A DNA stretch of 64,000 nucleotides. It comes from Candidatus Zhuqueibacterota bacterium. GTDB taxonomy: Bacteria > Zhuqueibacterota > Zhuqueibacteria > Zhuqueibacterales > Zhuqueibacteraceae. The position numbers and the translations under genes were made by a program. This document shows, in pieces, positions 52,363 through 61,228 of the stretch (position 1 is its first letter; every line of letters begins with the position of its first letter). Under the pieces are notes generated by a model. That model saw nothing but the letters and a program-made list of their open reading frames with translations, was not told the DNA's origin and made no database searches. The stretch is taken from assembly GCA_022616415.1 (NCBI GenBank), contig JAKEEU010000362.1, positions 1-64,000 on the forward strand. Direction: 5' to 3'.

Positions 52363-52934
52363 CGTTTTGGCGCTGGAAGGCGCCGGCGTATTCATTGCTC
52401 CGCCGCCTGCCTCCTTCGCGGCAAATTCTCGCCGCAGAACAGAAAAACATTTCCCTGCTCCTGCAGCAGTTTCCACCGTCACCGGGGCTCCATCTCGATC
52501 TTGGCAGCGGCACTGGGGATAATTTGTCCGTTCTTCCTTTCACAACCCAACGAATTGCCGTTGATATCGAATTGTCGATGTTAAAACGTAATCCCAATTC
52601 ACTCCAAGTGATTGCTCATGCGGAAAAATTGCCGTTTGCAGCCGGGAGTTTTTCTTTTATCTCGGCCATCGGTCTGCTCGAGTATTTGAATGAATTTGAA
52701 ATTTTCTTCCGAGAAGTGAGGCGGGTTTTGCAACCGGAGGGTTATTTTCTTTTCACCTCGTCGCCGCCGAATTGGGCGAATCGTTTGCGCGTGGTGTGGG
52801 GCGAGAAACTGCATTTTTATACGGAAGAACAACTCGGCAATACTCTAAAAGGCAATGGTTGGAAAAAACTCGGACATTCGAGAAGCTGGCTGCAAGAACA
52901 GTGGTTGATTGGTCGAGAAGCTTTCCCGGCTTAA
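52359..52934 (+). CDS. Class I SAM-dependent methyltransferase
   Basis: A 191-residue methyltransferase. Motif I is LHLDLGSGTGDNL, followed by IAVDIELSMLKRN, EKLPFAAGSFSFISAIGLLEYL and LREVRRVLQPEGYFLFTSSP-type post-motifs. This is the UbiE/Methyltransf_11 subtype. The product is unknown. It overlaps the DUF84 gene by 4 bp, so the two are translationally coupled. Confidence 0.85.
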   Translation: MTFWRWKAPAYSLLRRLPPSRQILAAEQKNISLLLQQFPPSPGLHLDLGSGTGDNLSVLPFTTQRIAVDIELSMLKRNPNSLQVIAHAEKLPFAAGSFSFISAIGLLEYLNEFEIFFREVRRVLQPEGYFLFTSSPPNWANRLRVVWGEKLHFYTEEQLGNTLKGNGWKKLGHSRSWLQEQWLIGREAFPA

Positions 52935-52980
52935 ACTTGTTCGATGCGTTCTGCAAATTTTTTTTCTTCCGGCATATTAA

Positions 52981-53005
52981 AATGATGCTCGTGTGAAGCA
53001 TCATT
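52981..53005. repeat. Small perfect inverted repeat
   Basis: AATGATGCT and AGCATCATT form a perfect 9-bp stem around CGTGTGA. It lies 47 bp after the methyltransferase stop. Confidence 0.6.
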
Positions 53006-53036
53006 GCTTCATGGTCGAATTTCTTTCGCACATTTG

Positions 53037-53079
53037 ATTTGCCACAGGGCATGGCGCGGCGCCATGCCCTGCGGCAAAT
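53037..53079. terminator. Bidirectional terminator between convergent genes
   Basis: ATTTGCCACAGGGCATGGCGC and GGCGCCATGCCCTGCGGCAAAT form a long stem with almost no loop, flanked by T-rich and A-rich stretches. It separates the methyltransferase (plus) from the FG-GAP protein (minus). Confidence 0.85.
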
Positions 53080-53080
53080 T

Positions 53081-55018
53081 TTATTTGACCAACGTCATCC
53101 GGCTGATTTGTTTGAATTCACCGGCTTGCAGGCGGTACAGGTAAGTTCCGCTCGGCAAGTTTTTGGCGTCGAATATCACATGGTGCACGCCGGCCGGAAG
53201 TTTTTGCTGAACCAGCGATGCAACCTCGGCGCCCAACAGATTATAAACTTTCAGGGTAACAAACGATTCTGTTGGCAACGCAAACTGAATGGTGGTGGAC
53301 GGATTGAAAGGATTGGGATAATTGGCTTCAAGCGCATACCCAAGCGGCGTCGCGTCAGCCGCCGTAGCTTGCTGCGCGGAAGCGTCTGCCATGACTTTAC
53401 TGCTTGCGGAAGCAGAACCACCGCTTGTCGTTGAAGCGCCCAAAACCAGGCCAAAACGATCATATTCTTCAAGCACCCCCTTAATGCCCGGGCTGCTTTG
53501 ATTCCACAATTGGTAACCCAGAAGTGAGACGCCGCTATTTGCTCCATACAATGTATAAATTTCACCGGCGTCAGTGATGAATGCCTCCGAACCCCAAACA
53601 TCTTGACCGAATATGCCGATCACCAGATCATCGCGGCTATCACCGTTAAAATCGCCGGCGGTTAAGGCATCACCGAAATAATCATTAGTTTCAGAGAAGT
53701 CAAAAATACCTGGAGTGCCTAAATGCCAAAATTGAGCTCCGACAGCGGAAAGCTTGTTGGATGAGCCGTATAAAACATGGACGGCGCCGGCATCCTCGAC
53801 ATAGTCGTCCCGATCATTCACCAAGTTTTCCAAAGGAACGCCAATCGCAAGATCATCATAGCGATCACCATTAAAGTTGCCGACGGTTAAGCTTCTTCCA
53901 AACATATCGTATGCGTCTGTCTCGTTCTGAACATTTGGGCTGTCTTGATCCCATTTTTGGCTGCCCGAAGCCGAGAGGCCATTTGACGACCCGTAAAGAA
54001 CTTGGACTGCGCCTTTGAAATTATTTTCATAGGGGACGCCGATGGCGAGATCGTCAAAGGTATCGCCATCAAAATCACCCGTGGCCAAAGTTTGTCCAAA
54101 GTTGTCAATTCGCTCTGCTACACCTTCGATTCCCTCGCTGTTCTGATGCCAAAGTTGATTTGCCGTGGCTGCAAGCCCATTGCTTGTGCCGTAGAGAATG
54201 CTTACCGCCCCGGCATTTTCGCTGCCACCCACATCCTTTAAAGGGATTCCCACCGCGAGATCGTCGAAACCATTATGATCAAAATCTCCGGCAGCCAATG
54301 CCGATCCAAACCAGTCGGAATCAGGTTGGCCTATTATTCCAGGACTATCCAGATGCCATAATTGGCTCCCTACTTCTGAGAGACCGCTGTTCCTGCCATA
54401 TAAAATGATAACTGAGCCGACATCGGGAGCGCCTGCAATGTTATCCTGTGGATTGCCAAAGGCGAGATCCGCAAAGCCGTCGCCATTAAAATCGCCGGCG
54501 GTTAAAGCCGCGCCCAAATCTTTCACGTTTTGTGGTATGCCCGGACTTCCGGCTTGCCAAAGCTGATTGTTCGCTTCAGTAAGCCCCTGGCCTGAGCCGT
54601 ACAAAACATTTACTTCATCAGCGCCGCCGGCGCTCACCGCCAAATCACCGAAACCATCCCCATTGAAGTCACCCGCCGCCAGAGCATAGCCGAACTCATC
54701 TCCGGAATTGGCTACCCCTTTAATACCATCGCTATTTTGACGCCATAGCTGGCAACCTTCGGAAGAAAGGCGGTCGCTCGAGCCATAAATAATGACCACT
54801 GCGCCGGCATCTACAATGGCTTCTCCGTTTGAATTGAGGTCCTCATGCGGCACGCCCACCGCCAAATCTGCAAAGCCATCACCGTTAAAGTCGCTCCAAG
54901 TCCTTGTAGAATTCTGCGCCGCGGCTTGATCGCCCCCAACCCAACTGCTCGTCAAGAAAAACACGCCGGCAAGCGGGCTCAGAATTCTGGACATATAAGT
55001 TTTAATGTTAGCAAACAT
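53081..55018 (-). CDS. Secreted FG-GAP repeat protein with T9SS-type sorting domain
   Basis: A 645-residue exported protein. The signal peptide (ILSPLAGVFFLTSSWVGG...AAAQ) sets the ATG at 55018, with AAAAGGAGAATAACC upstream. Seven FG-GAP blades follow, each with a calcium-binding DFNGDGFADLAVG-like loop and LYGSSNGLS-type segments. The C-terminal 90 residues are a Por/T9SS type A sorting domain (LEANYPNPFNPSTTIQFALP, VYNLLGAEVASLVQQ, LPSGTYLYRLQAGEF). It is a probable surface-exposed or secreted beta-propeller. The sorting domain points to FCB-type bacteria. Confidence 0.92.
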   Translation of the reverse strand: MFANIKTYMSRILSPLAGVFFLTSSWVGGDQAAAQNSTRTWSDFNGDGFADLAVGVPHEDLNSNGEAIVDAGAVVIIYGSSDRLSSEGCQLWRQNSDGIKGVANSGDEFGYALAAGDFNGDGFGDLAVSAGGADEVNVLYGSGQGLTEANNQLWQAGSPGIPQNVKDLGAALTAGDFNGDGFADLAFGNPQDNIAGAPDVGSVIILYGRNSGLSEVGSQLWHLDSPGIIGQPDSDWFGSALAAGDFDHNGFDDLAVGIPLKDVGGSENAGAVSILYGTSNGLAATANQLWHQNSEGIEGVAERIDNFGQTLATGDFDGDTFDDLAIGVPYENNFKGAVQVLYGSSNGLSASGSQKWDQDSPNVQNETDAYDMFGRSLTVGNFNGDRYDDLAIGVPLENLVNDRDDYVEDAGAVHVLYGSSNKLSAVGAQFWHLGTPGIFDFSETNDYFGDALTAGDFNGDSRDDLVIGIFGQDVWGSEAFITDAGEIYTLYGANSGVSLLGYQLWNQSSPGIKGVLEEYDRFGLVLGASTTSGGSASASSKVMADASAQQATAADATPLGYALEANYPNPFNPSTTIQFALPTESFVTLKVYNLLGAEVASLVQQKLPAGVHHVIFDAKNLPSGTYLYRLQAGEFKQISRMTLVK

Positions 55019-55361
55019 GGTTATTCTCCTTTTCGTTATGGTTGATGATGAGACCATTTGTTTCAGAACGAACGGATTGCATGAGGTGCGCACGACTCAG
55101 CAGATCGCGTTCTGTTGTGAGATCCGTCAATCTTTATGCCAGTAAGAGTGGGAAGATTTTTAAGCTTTCTAAGTGGCGAAGATACAAAGGACTTATTGTG
55201 GAAAAGCTTTTGCAGTTGGCGAGTTGATCAAAATTATAAAAGTTATAAAAAAACAGACGGGGTGTATAATTTTATTTAACGCGAAGAGGAAAGTGAATTA
55301 TAGTAATGCGCCGGGACCGGGATTCTTTAGCCAAAATAAGCGTTTTCAACAGACGTTTCGC
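55019..55361. other. Gene-free stretch before the bc-complex operon
   Basis: About 340 bp of AT-rich DNA containing no credible gene. A GC-rich segment after the promoter, near 55420-55460 (GGCCGGCGGCCCCTGGCC), could fold as a leader hairpin. Nothing else was recognised. Confidence 0.5.
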
Positions 55362-55390
55362 TTGACATTTAATAAATTTTAAATTATATT
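55362..55390 (+). promoter_or_regulatory. Promoter of the cytochrome bc operon
   Basis: TTGACA and TATATT are separated by exactly 17 bp. The transcript would have a leader of about 110 nt before the cytochrome b start at 55509, including a GC-rich potential hairpin. Confidence 0.75.
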
Positions 55391-55508
55391 CATACCATTT
55401 CAACCGGACTGGGGTTGCAGGCTCGACGCGAGGGCCGGCGGCCCCTGGCCCGTCCTGCACAATGATCTTTCACAACCAAAATCTCTTAACCAACATCATG
55501 GAGCAACG

Positions 55509-56282
55509 ATGCAGGCTGTCATTGAGAAGCTCAAAGAAAGCATGTTGAAGTCGCAGATTTGGAAGTCGATGTTCCGGCACGACTACGAGGATTCGCAGCG
55601 CAACCGGCTCCTCCAAGTTCTGGACAACGTTTGGCTGCACTTGCACCCGACCAAGCTGCCGCGGCACGGCGCTTATCTGCGTTTCACCTGGTGCATGGGC
55701 GGCATCACCTTCCTGCTCTTTTTGGTCACGGCGGTTACCGGCGTGCTGCTGATGTTCTACTATCGCCCCACCGCCGAGTACGCGTTTGCCGACATGAAAT
55801 ACCTGCAATTCGACGTGCCCTTCGGCATGTTCCTGCGCAACATGCACCGCTGGGCCGCGCACGGCATGGTGATCGCCGTCTGGCTGCACATGTTCCGCGT
55901 TTTTCTCACCGGCTCTTACAAACCGCCGCGCGAATTTAATTGGGTGGTCGGCGTCATTTTGCTCACGACGACGCTGCTGCTCTCATTCACCGGCTATCTG
56001 TTGCCATGGGATCAGCTTTCGATTTGGGCGGTGACGGTCGGCACCAACATGGCGCGCGCCACTCCTCTGCTCGGCCACGAAGGTCCATTCGGCCCCGAGC
56101 TGGGCATGCGGCCGGACAACGACGTTCGCTTCATGCTGCTCGGCGGCACGCAAGTCGGCCCGCCGACGCTGCTGCGCTTTTACGTTTTGCACTGCATTTT
56201 CCTGCCGTTGTTTTTGGCAGTTTTCATCGCCGTGCATTTTTGGCGCGTGCGCAAAGACGGCGGTATTTCTGGACCGCTATAA
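55509..56282 (+). CDS. petB: Cytochrome b (N-terminal, PetB-like) subunit
   Basis: A 257-residue cytochrome b6-type protein with four membrane helices. The heme b ligands have the expected spacing: H113 (NMHRWAAH) with H127 (VWLHMFRVF), 14 apart, and H228 (LRFYVLHC) with H243 (AVHFWRVRKDG), 15 apart, as in b6. LTGSYKPPREFNW and TGYLLPWDQLS are conserved. It forms the quinol-oxidising core with the subunit IV-like protein downstream. It is the first gene of a five-gene operon with the octaheme cytochrome c and a Rieske protein. Confidence 0.92.
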   Translation: MQAVIEKLKESMLKSQIWKSMFRHDYEDSQRNRLLQVLDNVWLHLHPTKLPRHGAYLRFTWCMGGITFLLFLVTAVTGVLLMFYYRPTAEYAFADMKYLQFDVPFGMFLRNMHRWAAHGMVIAVWLHMFRVFLTGSYKPPREFNWVVGVILLTTTLLLSFTGYLLPWDQLSIWAVTVGTNMARATPLLGHEGPFGPELGMRPDNDVRFMLLGGTQVGPPTLLRFYVLHCIFLPLFLAVFIAVHFWRVRKDGGISGPL

Positions 56283-56359
56283 GAGCAGTAGCAGCAAACA
56301 GCGGCAGCAGCAATAAAAATTTGCGTGCAACTGCCACTTTTTCGTAAAGGAAACGTTGA

Positions 56360-57241
56360 ATGGAAAACATTAAAAACATCCTGAGCAACTCCGACAACAT
56401 TCCCGTCGTCGGCCTATTTTTATTGATGGCATTCTTCGTGTGGCTGTGGTGGCGCGAAGCCAATCGTAACGACGGGCGTATTGCCAACGGCGAATGGGAA
56501 AAAATCCGCGCCGAGGGCCAGGACAAAATTCACGTTTGGCCTTATCTCGCCCGCAACGAATTTCTTTGTTCCATCGCCGTCATGGTCGTACTGACGGTGT
56601 GGTCGATCGTTTTGGATGCGCCGCTGGAAGATCCGGCCAACCCCACGCGTACGCCGAACCCCTCGAAAGCGCCGTGGTATTTTCTCGGCTTGCAGGAAAT
56701 GCTGGTCTATTTCGATCCGTGGATCGCCGGGGTGGTTTTGCCGACGGTGATCATCGTCGGGTTGATGGCGATTCCCTATATCGACAAAAATCCCAAAGGC
56801 AACGGTTATTATACCTGGACGGAGCGCAAGCTGGCCGTCGGTCTTTTTCTCTTCGGTTTTTTGATCCTGTGGCTGACGCTGATTTTTCTCGGCACGTTCA
56901 TGCGCGGGCCGGGTTGGAACTTCTTCGCGCCGTGGGAATTGTGGGACGTTCACAAGGTGGTGGCGATGGTGAACGTCGATCTCCACGAAATGATCGGAAT
57001 CCGCTCCAAATTGGGCGCCAATATCTTTGGCGCCATCATCGTCGGCGCCTATTACAGCCTGGGAATCATTTACTATTTTTGGAAAAAAGACCAAAGCCCG
57101 TTGATCAAACAACTGGGCGCGGCGCGGTACGGTGTTTTTGCCTTTCTGTTTTTGACGATGATGGGCCTGCCCATCAAAATGATTTTGCGGATTGCGTTCA
57201 ATATCAAATACATCTGGGTCACGCCGTGGTTCAACGTGTAA
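56360..57241 (+). CDS. Cytochrome b C-terminal, subunit IV (PetD)-like protein
   Basis: A 293-residue membrane protein. A first helix (NIPVVGLFLLMAFFVWLWW) precedes the cytochrome b C-terminal region, in which DAPLEDPANPTRTPNPSKAPWYFLGLQEMLVYF corresponds to the Qo-site segment. Where PetD has PEWY, this protein has APWY (104-107). Further helices follow (YYTWTERKLAVGLFLFGFLILW, GANIFGAIIVGAYYSLGIIYY), giving about seven in all, more than the three or four of classical PetD. It is in the same operon as petB. The change at the PEWY site may reflect menaquinone use; this is inference. Confidence 0.85.
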   Translation: MENIKNILSNSDNIPVVGLFLLMAFFVWLWWREANRNDGRIANGEWEKIRAEGQDKIHVWPYLARNEFLCSIAVMVVLTVWSIVLDAPLEDPANPTRTPNPSKAPWYFLGLQEMLVYFDPWIAGVVLPTVIIVGLMAIPYIDKNPKGNGYYTWTERKLAVGLFLFGFLILWLTLIFLGTFMRGPGWNFFAPWELWDVHKVVAMVNVDLHEMIGIRSKLGANIFGAIIVGAYYSLGIIYYFWKKDQSPLIKQLGAARYGVFAFLFLTMMGLPIKMILRIAFNIKYIWVTPWFNV

Positions 57242-57249
57242 AGTAGTCC

Positions 57250-57308
57250 CGACCCCTTGCCCCGACTATCTTTGAATATAAAATATGAAAATCGGGGCTT
57301 GTGGGTCG
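57250..57308. other. Intercistronic stem-loop
   Basis: CGACCC and GCCCCGA pair with TCGGGGC and GGGTCG around an AT-rich loop. It lies between the subunit IV-like gene and the cytochrome c gene and could set relative transcript levels. Confidence 0.6.
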
Positions 57309-57390
57309 TTCTTGTAAAACTATAAATCGGTGCTTCCAACTGCCGCCCACAAGGGGCGGGGACTACATAAACCGTGAAGAGAAAACGGAT

Positions 57391-60072
57391 ATGCCAAAAC
57401 GATCTGAAACTCCTCTCGAAGAGCGCAACTATAGCCACATTTACTTTTTCCTCAGCGCGCTGCTGGCGTTGACGACCTTTTGGGCGGTGCTCGATATGAT
57501 CAGGCTGCGCGCGCCCTGGCAGGAAGAGCAGCGAAATTTCAACCGACTCGAAGTTGACTCGCTGCAGGCAAAACTGACTGCTGCTGTAACAAAGTTCAAC
57601 GCCGAAGATTCGACGGCCTACGAACAACTCAAGGAGCAGCTCGCGCAAGCCAAGGCGCAGTTAACCGGCGGCGAGTATCGTCAAGCATCGCAAGATTCCG
57701 CGAAAGCCGATCTTGAAGCGTACAAGGCGCGCCAACAATATCGTTTTGCCAAAAGTGAGGCCGATGCCGAATACTATCTTTTTAAAGAAGCCGAGTATCA
57801 CAAAGGTAAGGAGAGCGGCGAGTATAAAGAGCGCGCCAAGAAGGTGGATGAGCTGAATGCCAAAGCCGCGGAATGGAAGGTCAAATGGGACGAGGCTGAG
57901 GCGCAAAAAGCGGCGGCAATCAAACGCCTAGCCGAAATGCGCAAGTCCGTTACCGACGCTGAAACTGAAATGAAAGCGATGCGCGCCGAGATCGACAATC
58001 TCCAAGAGCTGATCACGCGCGTCGAAGACCGGCCCATCAAGATCAAGCAAGTGGTGATGCGGGATTTTGTCAAAGGCAACTTCAACGCCTTTCTCAACAA
58101 CGTCGATCGCTGTGAAAGCTGCCATCCGGCGGTGACGCGCAAAGGCTTCGAGCAGTTCGAGCCGAAGTATTTCCGAACCCACCCGTCCATGGACACGCTG
58201 CTCAAAGTTCATCCGGTTGAAAAATTCGGCTGCTCACCGTGCCACGAAGGCCAGGGATCGGCTTTGCAAAGCGTAAAATATGCGCACGGCCAAGTGAAGC
58301 ATTGGGAGCATCCGCTGCTCGAGGGCAAATCCATTCAAGCCGGCTGCAACAAATGCCACGGCCGCGAATTACTCACCGACCACGCGGAAGAATTGAACAA
58401 AGGCAAGCGCATGGTGTTCGATCTCGGCTGCTACGGCTGCCACGAAATTCGCGGCTTCGAGACGCTCGACAAAGTCGGGCCGAGCCTCTATCGCGTCGCA
58501 AAAAAGCTGCAGCCGAGCTGGGTTTACGGCTGGCTGCGCAACAACAAGGAATTTCGCCCGCACACGCGCATGCCGAATCCGATGTATACCGATCGAGAAG
58601 CGCTGGCGGCCACGGCGTTTTTATACTCGCTGTCGGATGAGAGTGATTGGCAGCCTCTCAGCAACAGGCTTGCGGGCAATGCCAGACGCGGCGAGCAGCT
58701 CGTCGACAACGTCGGCTGCAAAGCCTGCCACGTCGTCACCGAAGAAGATCGCGCCCGGCGCACCGACGGCTTGCCTTACGACATCGGGCCGGATCTTTCG
58801 ACTGTAGCGATGAAAGTTTCGGAAGATTGGCTGTACGATTGGATCAAAAATCCCAAGCATTATTCTCCGCAAACGCGCATGCCGAATCTGCGCTTGAGCG
58901 ATCAGGAAGCTGCCGACGTCGTCGCCTATTTAATGACCTTTGAGCAAGGCAAAACCCGGCCGGAGAATTATGCCAAGGCTTTGCCGGATTTGAATGATTC
59001 ACAGCTTATAACCGAAGGCCGTGCCGTTGTGCGCAATTTCGGCTGCCACGGCTGCCATTTGATCAAGGGCATGGAAAACGAAAGCCGCGTCTCCGTTTCT
59101 CTCAATGAATTTGGCGCCAAATTGCCGGAAGAGCTTTTCTATGGCGATGCACTGGCTAACGGTGAAGTCAAGGAAAAAACCTGGCATGGCTGGACGACCG
59201 GCAAATTGAAAAACTCGCGCGCGTACGCCACCGAAGCCGTGATTCAGCGCATGCCGAATTATCAGCTTTCCGAGGACGATGCGCACACGCTGGCGACTTT
59301 GCTGCATTCCTGGGATGGCCGGGTGATCAACGAAATTTACCAGAAGCCCTGGCACGGCCGCGACGAAAACATTCACCAGGGCCGCATGTTGGTTTACAAC
59401 TATAATTGCGACGGCTGTCACGTCATTGAAAACCGCGGCGGCGACATTCGCCCGCACATCGTTGCGGCGCGGCTGAAAGCCGGCGATGACGAGGAAACCG
59501 CGCTGGCTTATGCGCCGCCGAATTTAATCGGCGAGGGCGAAAAAGTACAAAGCGAATGGCTGTTCAATTTTCTCAAGCTACCGCAAACCGGCCAGATTCG
59601 CCCGTGGCTGCAAGCGCGCATGCCCACTTTCGAGTTTTCCGATCAGGAGGCCAACGATTTGGTGGCCTATTTCAAGGCGCTTTCCGGCGAGGTTTCCGGG
59701 TTCTCGTATTTGCCGGAATATCAATTAACCGCGGCGCAACGGAGCGCCGCGCTCAAGCTGGTCTCGAAAGATTATTTTAGCTGCTTTTCCTGTCATCAAC
59801 AAGGCGCCAAAAAGCCGGAGGGCACACCGGCGGAATGGGCTCCAGATCTAGTGATGGCCCGTGCGCGCCTGAATCCGGATTGGATCGTGAAATGGGTAAA
59901 AGATGCGCAACCCATGCAGCCAGGCACCAAGATGCCGTCGTTCTATCCGACGCCCGAGCAGGATGGCCCGCCGGATATTCTTGACGGCGATGACGACAAG
60001 CAGCTCGTGGCGATTCGGAATTATCTGATCAGTTTGGGGCGAGGCGCCGTGGCGACGAATGGAACGGATTAA
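57391..60072 (+). CDS. Octaheme membrane-anchored cytochrome c
   Basis: An 893-residue protein. One N-terminal membrane helix (YFFLSALLALTTFWAVL) is followed by a long coiled-coil region (about residues 55-225, with repeated Ala/Glu/Lys heptads), then eight CxxCH motifs: CESCH, CSPCH, CNKCH, CYGCH, CKACH, CHGCH, CDGCH and CFSCH. Methionine ligands are suggested by repeated RMPN or KMPS segments (TRMPNPM, TRMPNLR, ARMPTFE, TKMPSFY). It lies inside the bc operon and probably replaces cytochrome c1 or f as electron acceptor. It is much larger than the mono- or diheme subunits usual in bc complexes. GAAGAGAAAACGG precedes the ATG. Confidence 0.93.
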   Translation: MPKRSETPLEERNYSHIYFFLSALLALTTFWAVLDMIRLRAPWQEEQRNFNRLEVDSLQAKLTAAVTKFNAEDSTAYEQLKEQLAQAKAQLTGGEYRQASQDSAKADLEAYKARQQYRFAKSEADAEYYLFKEAEYHKGKESGEYKERAKKVDELNAKAAEWKVKWDEAEAQKAAAIKRLAEMRKSVTDAETEMKAMRAEIDNLQELITRVEDRPIKIKQVVMRDFVKGNFNAFLNNVDRCESCHPAVTRKGFEQFEPKYFRTHPSMDTLLKVHPVEKFGCSPCHEGQGSALQSVKYAHGQVKHWEHPLLEGKSIQAGCNKCHGRELLTDHAEELNKGKRMVFDLGCYGCHEIRGFETLDKVGPSLYRVAKKLQPSWVYGWLRNNKEFRPHTRMPNPMYTDREALAATAFLYSLSDESDWQPLSNRLAGNARRGEQLVDNVGCKACHVVTEEDRARRTDGLPYDIGPDLSTVAMKVSEDWLYDWIKNPKHYSPQTRMPNLRLSDQEAADVVAYLMTFEQGKTRPENYAKALPDLNDSQLITEGRAVVRNFGCHGCHLIKGMENESRVSVSLNEFGAKLPEELFYGDALANGEVKEKTWHGWTTGKLKNSRAYATEAVIQRMPNYQLSEDDAHTLATLLHSWDGRVINEIYQKPWHGRDENIHQGRMLVYNYNCDGCHVIENRGGDIRPHIVAARLKAGDDEETALAYAPPNLIGEGEKVQSEWLFNFLKLPQTGQIRPWLQARMPTFEFSDQEANDLVAYFKALSGEVSGFSYLPEYQLTAAQRSAALKLVSKDYFSCFSCHQQGAKKPEGTPAEWAPDLVMARARLNPDWIVKWVKDAQPMQPGTKMPSFYPTPEQDGPPDILDGDDDKQLVAIRNYLISLGRGAVATNGTD

Positions 60073-60163
60073 GTTCGTAGTAGCGCCTTCAGGCGCTAAA
60101 TGTCCGTACCATGAAAACTTTTTGATCAGCACACGTTCGACGCCTAAAGGCGTTACTACGAAC
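60073..60163. repeat. Palindromic repeat, GTAGTAACGCC type
   Basis: GTTCGTAGTAGCGCCTTCAGG and CCTAAAGGCGTTACTACGAAC are inverted arms of about 23 bp around a 40-bp centre. It begins inside the cytochrome c stop region and lies between that gene and the Rieske gene. Such GTAGTAACGCC palindromes recur in other genomes. It would fold in the operon transcript. Confidence 0.75.
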
Positions 60164-60216
60164 GTTCAGAAAATAAAATTGCTTTTTGAAAATAGTTAGA
60201 TTTTAGGAGATTCACC

Positions 60217-60894
60217 ATGGCCGAAGAAACCAAACCCTCAACCGCACCAGTCGAAGGTGTGCCAGCGCCTGCTGAAAAGGCGCACAAACCTGCCGCAGCA
60301 GCCGCGCCGGCAAAACCTGCGGAAGCGGCGCCAGCCAAGCCAACGGTGGCGAAGGCGGGCAGCAAACAAACTTTGACGCAACCGTTACAAGAAAAGGAGA
60401 GCGGCAACATTTGGATGACCCGCCGCAATTTTCTCTCGCGCGCGGGGTGGGCAGCGTTCTTCAGCTTTGTCGGCACCATGTTGCTCGGCTCGCTGCGCTT
60501 CATGTTTCCGCGCGTGCTCTTCGAGCCTTCGACGGTTTTCAAAGCCGGTTTTCCGGGCGATTATCCGATCGGCGCGGTCAGCACCCGCTGGATCAAAGAT
60601 TATCGTACTTGGATCGTGCGCAACGAGCAAGGCTTTTACGCCATCTTTGCGCAATGCACGCACCTTGGCTGCACGCCGCGCTGGCTGGACGCCGAGGGCA
60701 AATTCAAATGCCCGTGCCACGGCAGCGGCTTCACGATGGAAGCGATCAACTTTGAAGGCCCGGCTCCGCGACCGCTGGAACGAGTGCAAATCACTCTTGC
60801 GGAAGACGGCCAGCTTCTTATCGACACGAGCATCCGTTTTCGCGAAGAGACCGGCCAGTGGAGCAATCCCAACGCGTTCTTGAATTACGCGTGA
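60217..60894 (+). CDS. Rieske iron-sulfur protein
   Basis: A 225-residue protein. An Ala/Pro/Lys-rich N-terminal region (residues 7-60) precedes a Tat-like signal (MTRRNFLSRAGW) and one membrane helix. The Rieske domain has AQCTHLGC (C147, H149, C152) and CPCHGSGF (C165, C167, H168), so the cluster ligands and the disulfide pair are complete. The start follows TTAGGAGATTCACC. It accepts electrons from quinol in the bc complex. The long Ala/Pro extension is unusual. Confidence 0.92.
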   Translation: MAEETKPSTAPVEGVPAPAEKAHKPAAAAAPAKPAEAAPAKPTVAKAGSKQTLTQPLQEKESGNIWMTRRNFLSRAGWAAFFSFVGTMLLGSLRFMFPRVLFEPSTVFKAGFPGDYPIGAVSTRWIKDYRTWIVRNEQGFYAIFAQCTHLGCTPRWLDAEGKFKCPCHGSGFTMEAINFEGPAPRPLERVQITLAEDGQLLIDTSIRFREETGQWSNPNAFLNYA

Positions 60895-61073
60895 ATCGCA
60901 CACTCTGGTTCGTCGCCAAAATCATTCAGGCCATCGGTCTTTTCGAGGTGATGTACGGCCTGATCATCGGCCTGAAAGACGGCAACCTCGGCCTGGAATT
61001 TCGCTACGCCGGCATCGGTCTGTTGATCTTTGGGATCGGTTGGCTGATTGAGAAGAAGCTGGGAGGGCGGTAG
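60891..61073 (+). CDS. Small two-helix membrane protein of the bc operon
   Basis: A 60-residue protein with a GTG start overlapping the Rieske stop (GTGA, 60891-60894). Two helices (TLWFVAKIIQAIGLFEVMYGLIIGL, YAGIGLLIFGIGWLI) end in a basic tail (EKKLGGR). It resembles the small accessory subunits of bc complexes in size and position. The overlap suggests stoichiometric translation with the Rieske protein. Function otherwise unknown. Confidence 0.75.
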   Translation: MNRTLWFVAKIIQAIGLFEVMYGLIIGLKDGNLGLEFRYAGIGLLIFGIGWLIEKKLGGR

Positions 61074-61228
61074 CAAGCGCTATTATCATCGCAACATCTT
61101 TAGAGGCCATGGCAGGGAAAGTCAGACTTACAACAATCGGTTAATCATCAAAAGATGCAACTTCTGAAAGCACCATCAAGCAATTGAAACATTTCACTTG
61201 TGCCACACCAATACCAGCATGAAGTGAC

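Noticed and set aside
60073..60163. Possible riboswitch or rho-independent terminator
   Set aside because: The long symmetric arms match a dispersed GTAGTAACGCC-type palindrome and there is no T-run; it is better described as a repeat.
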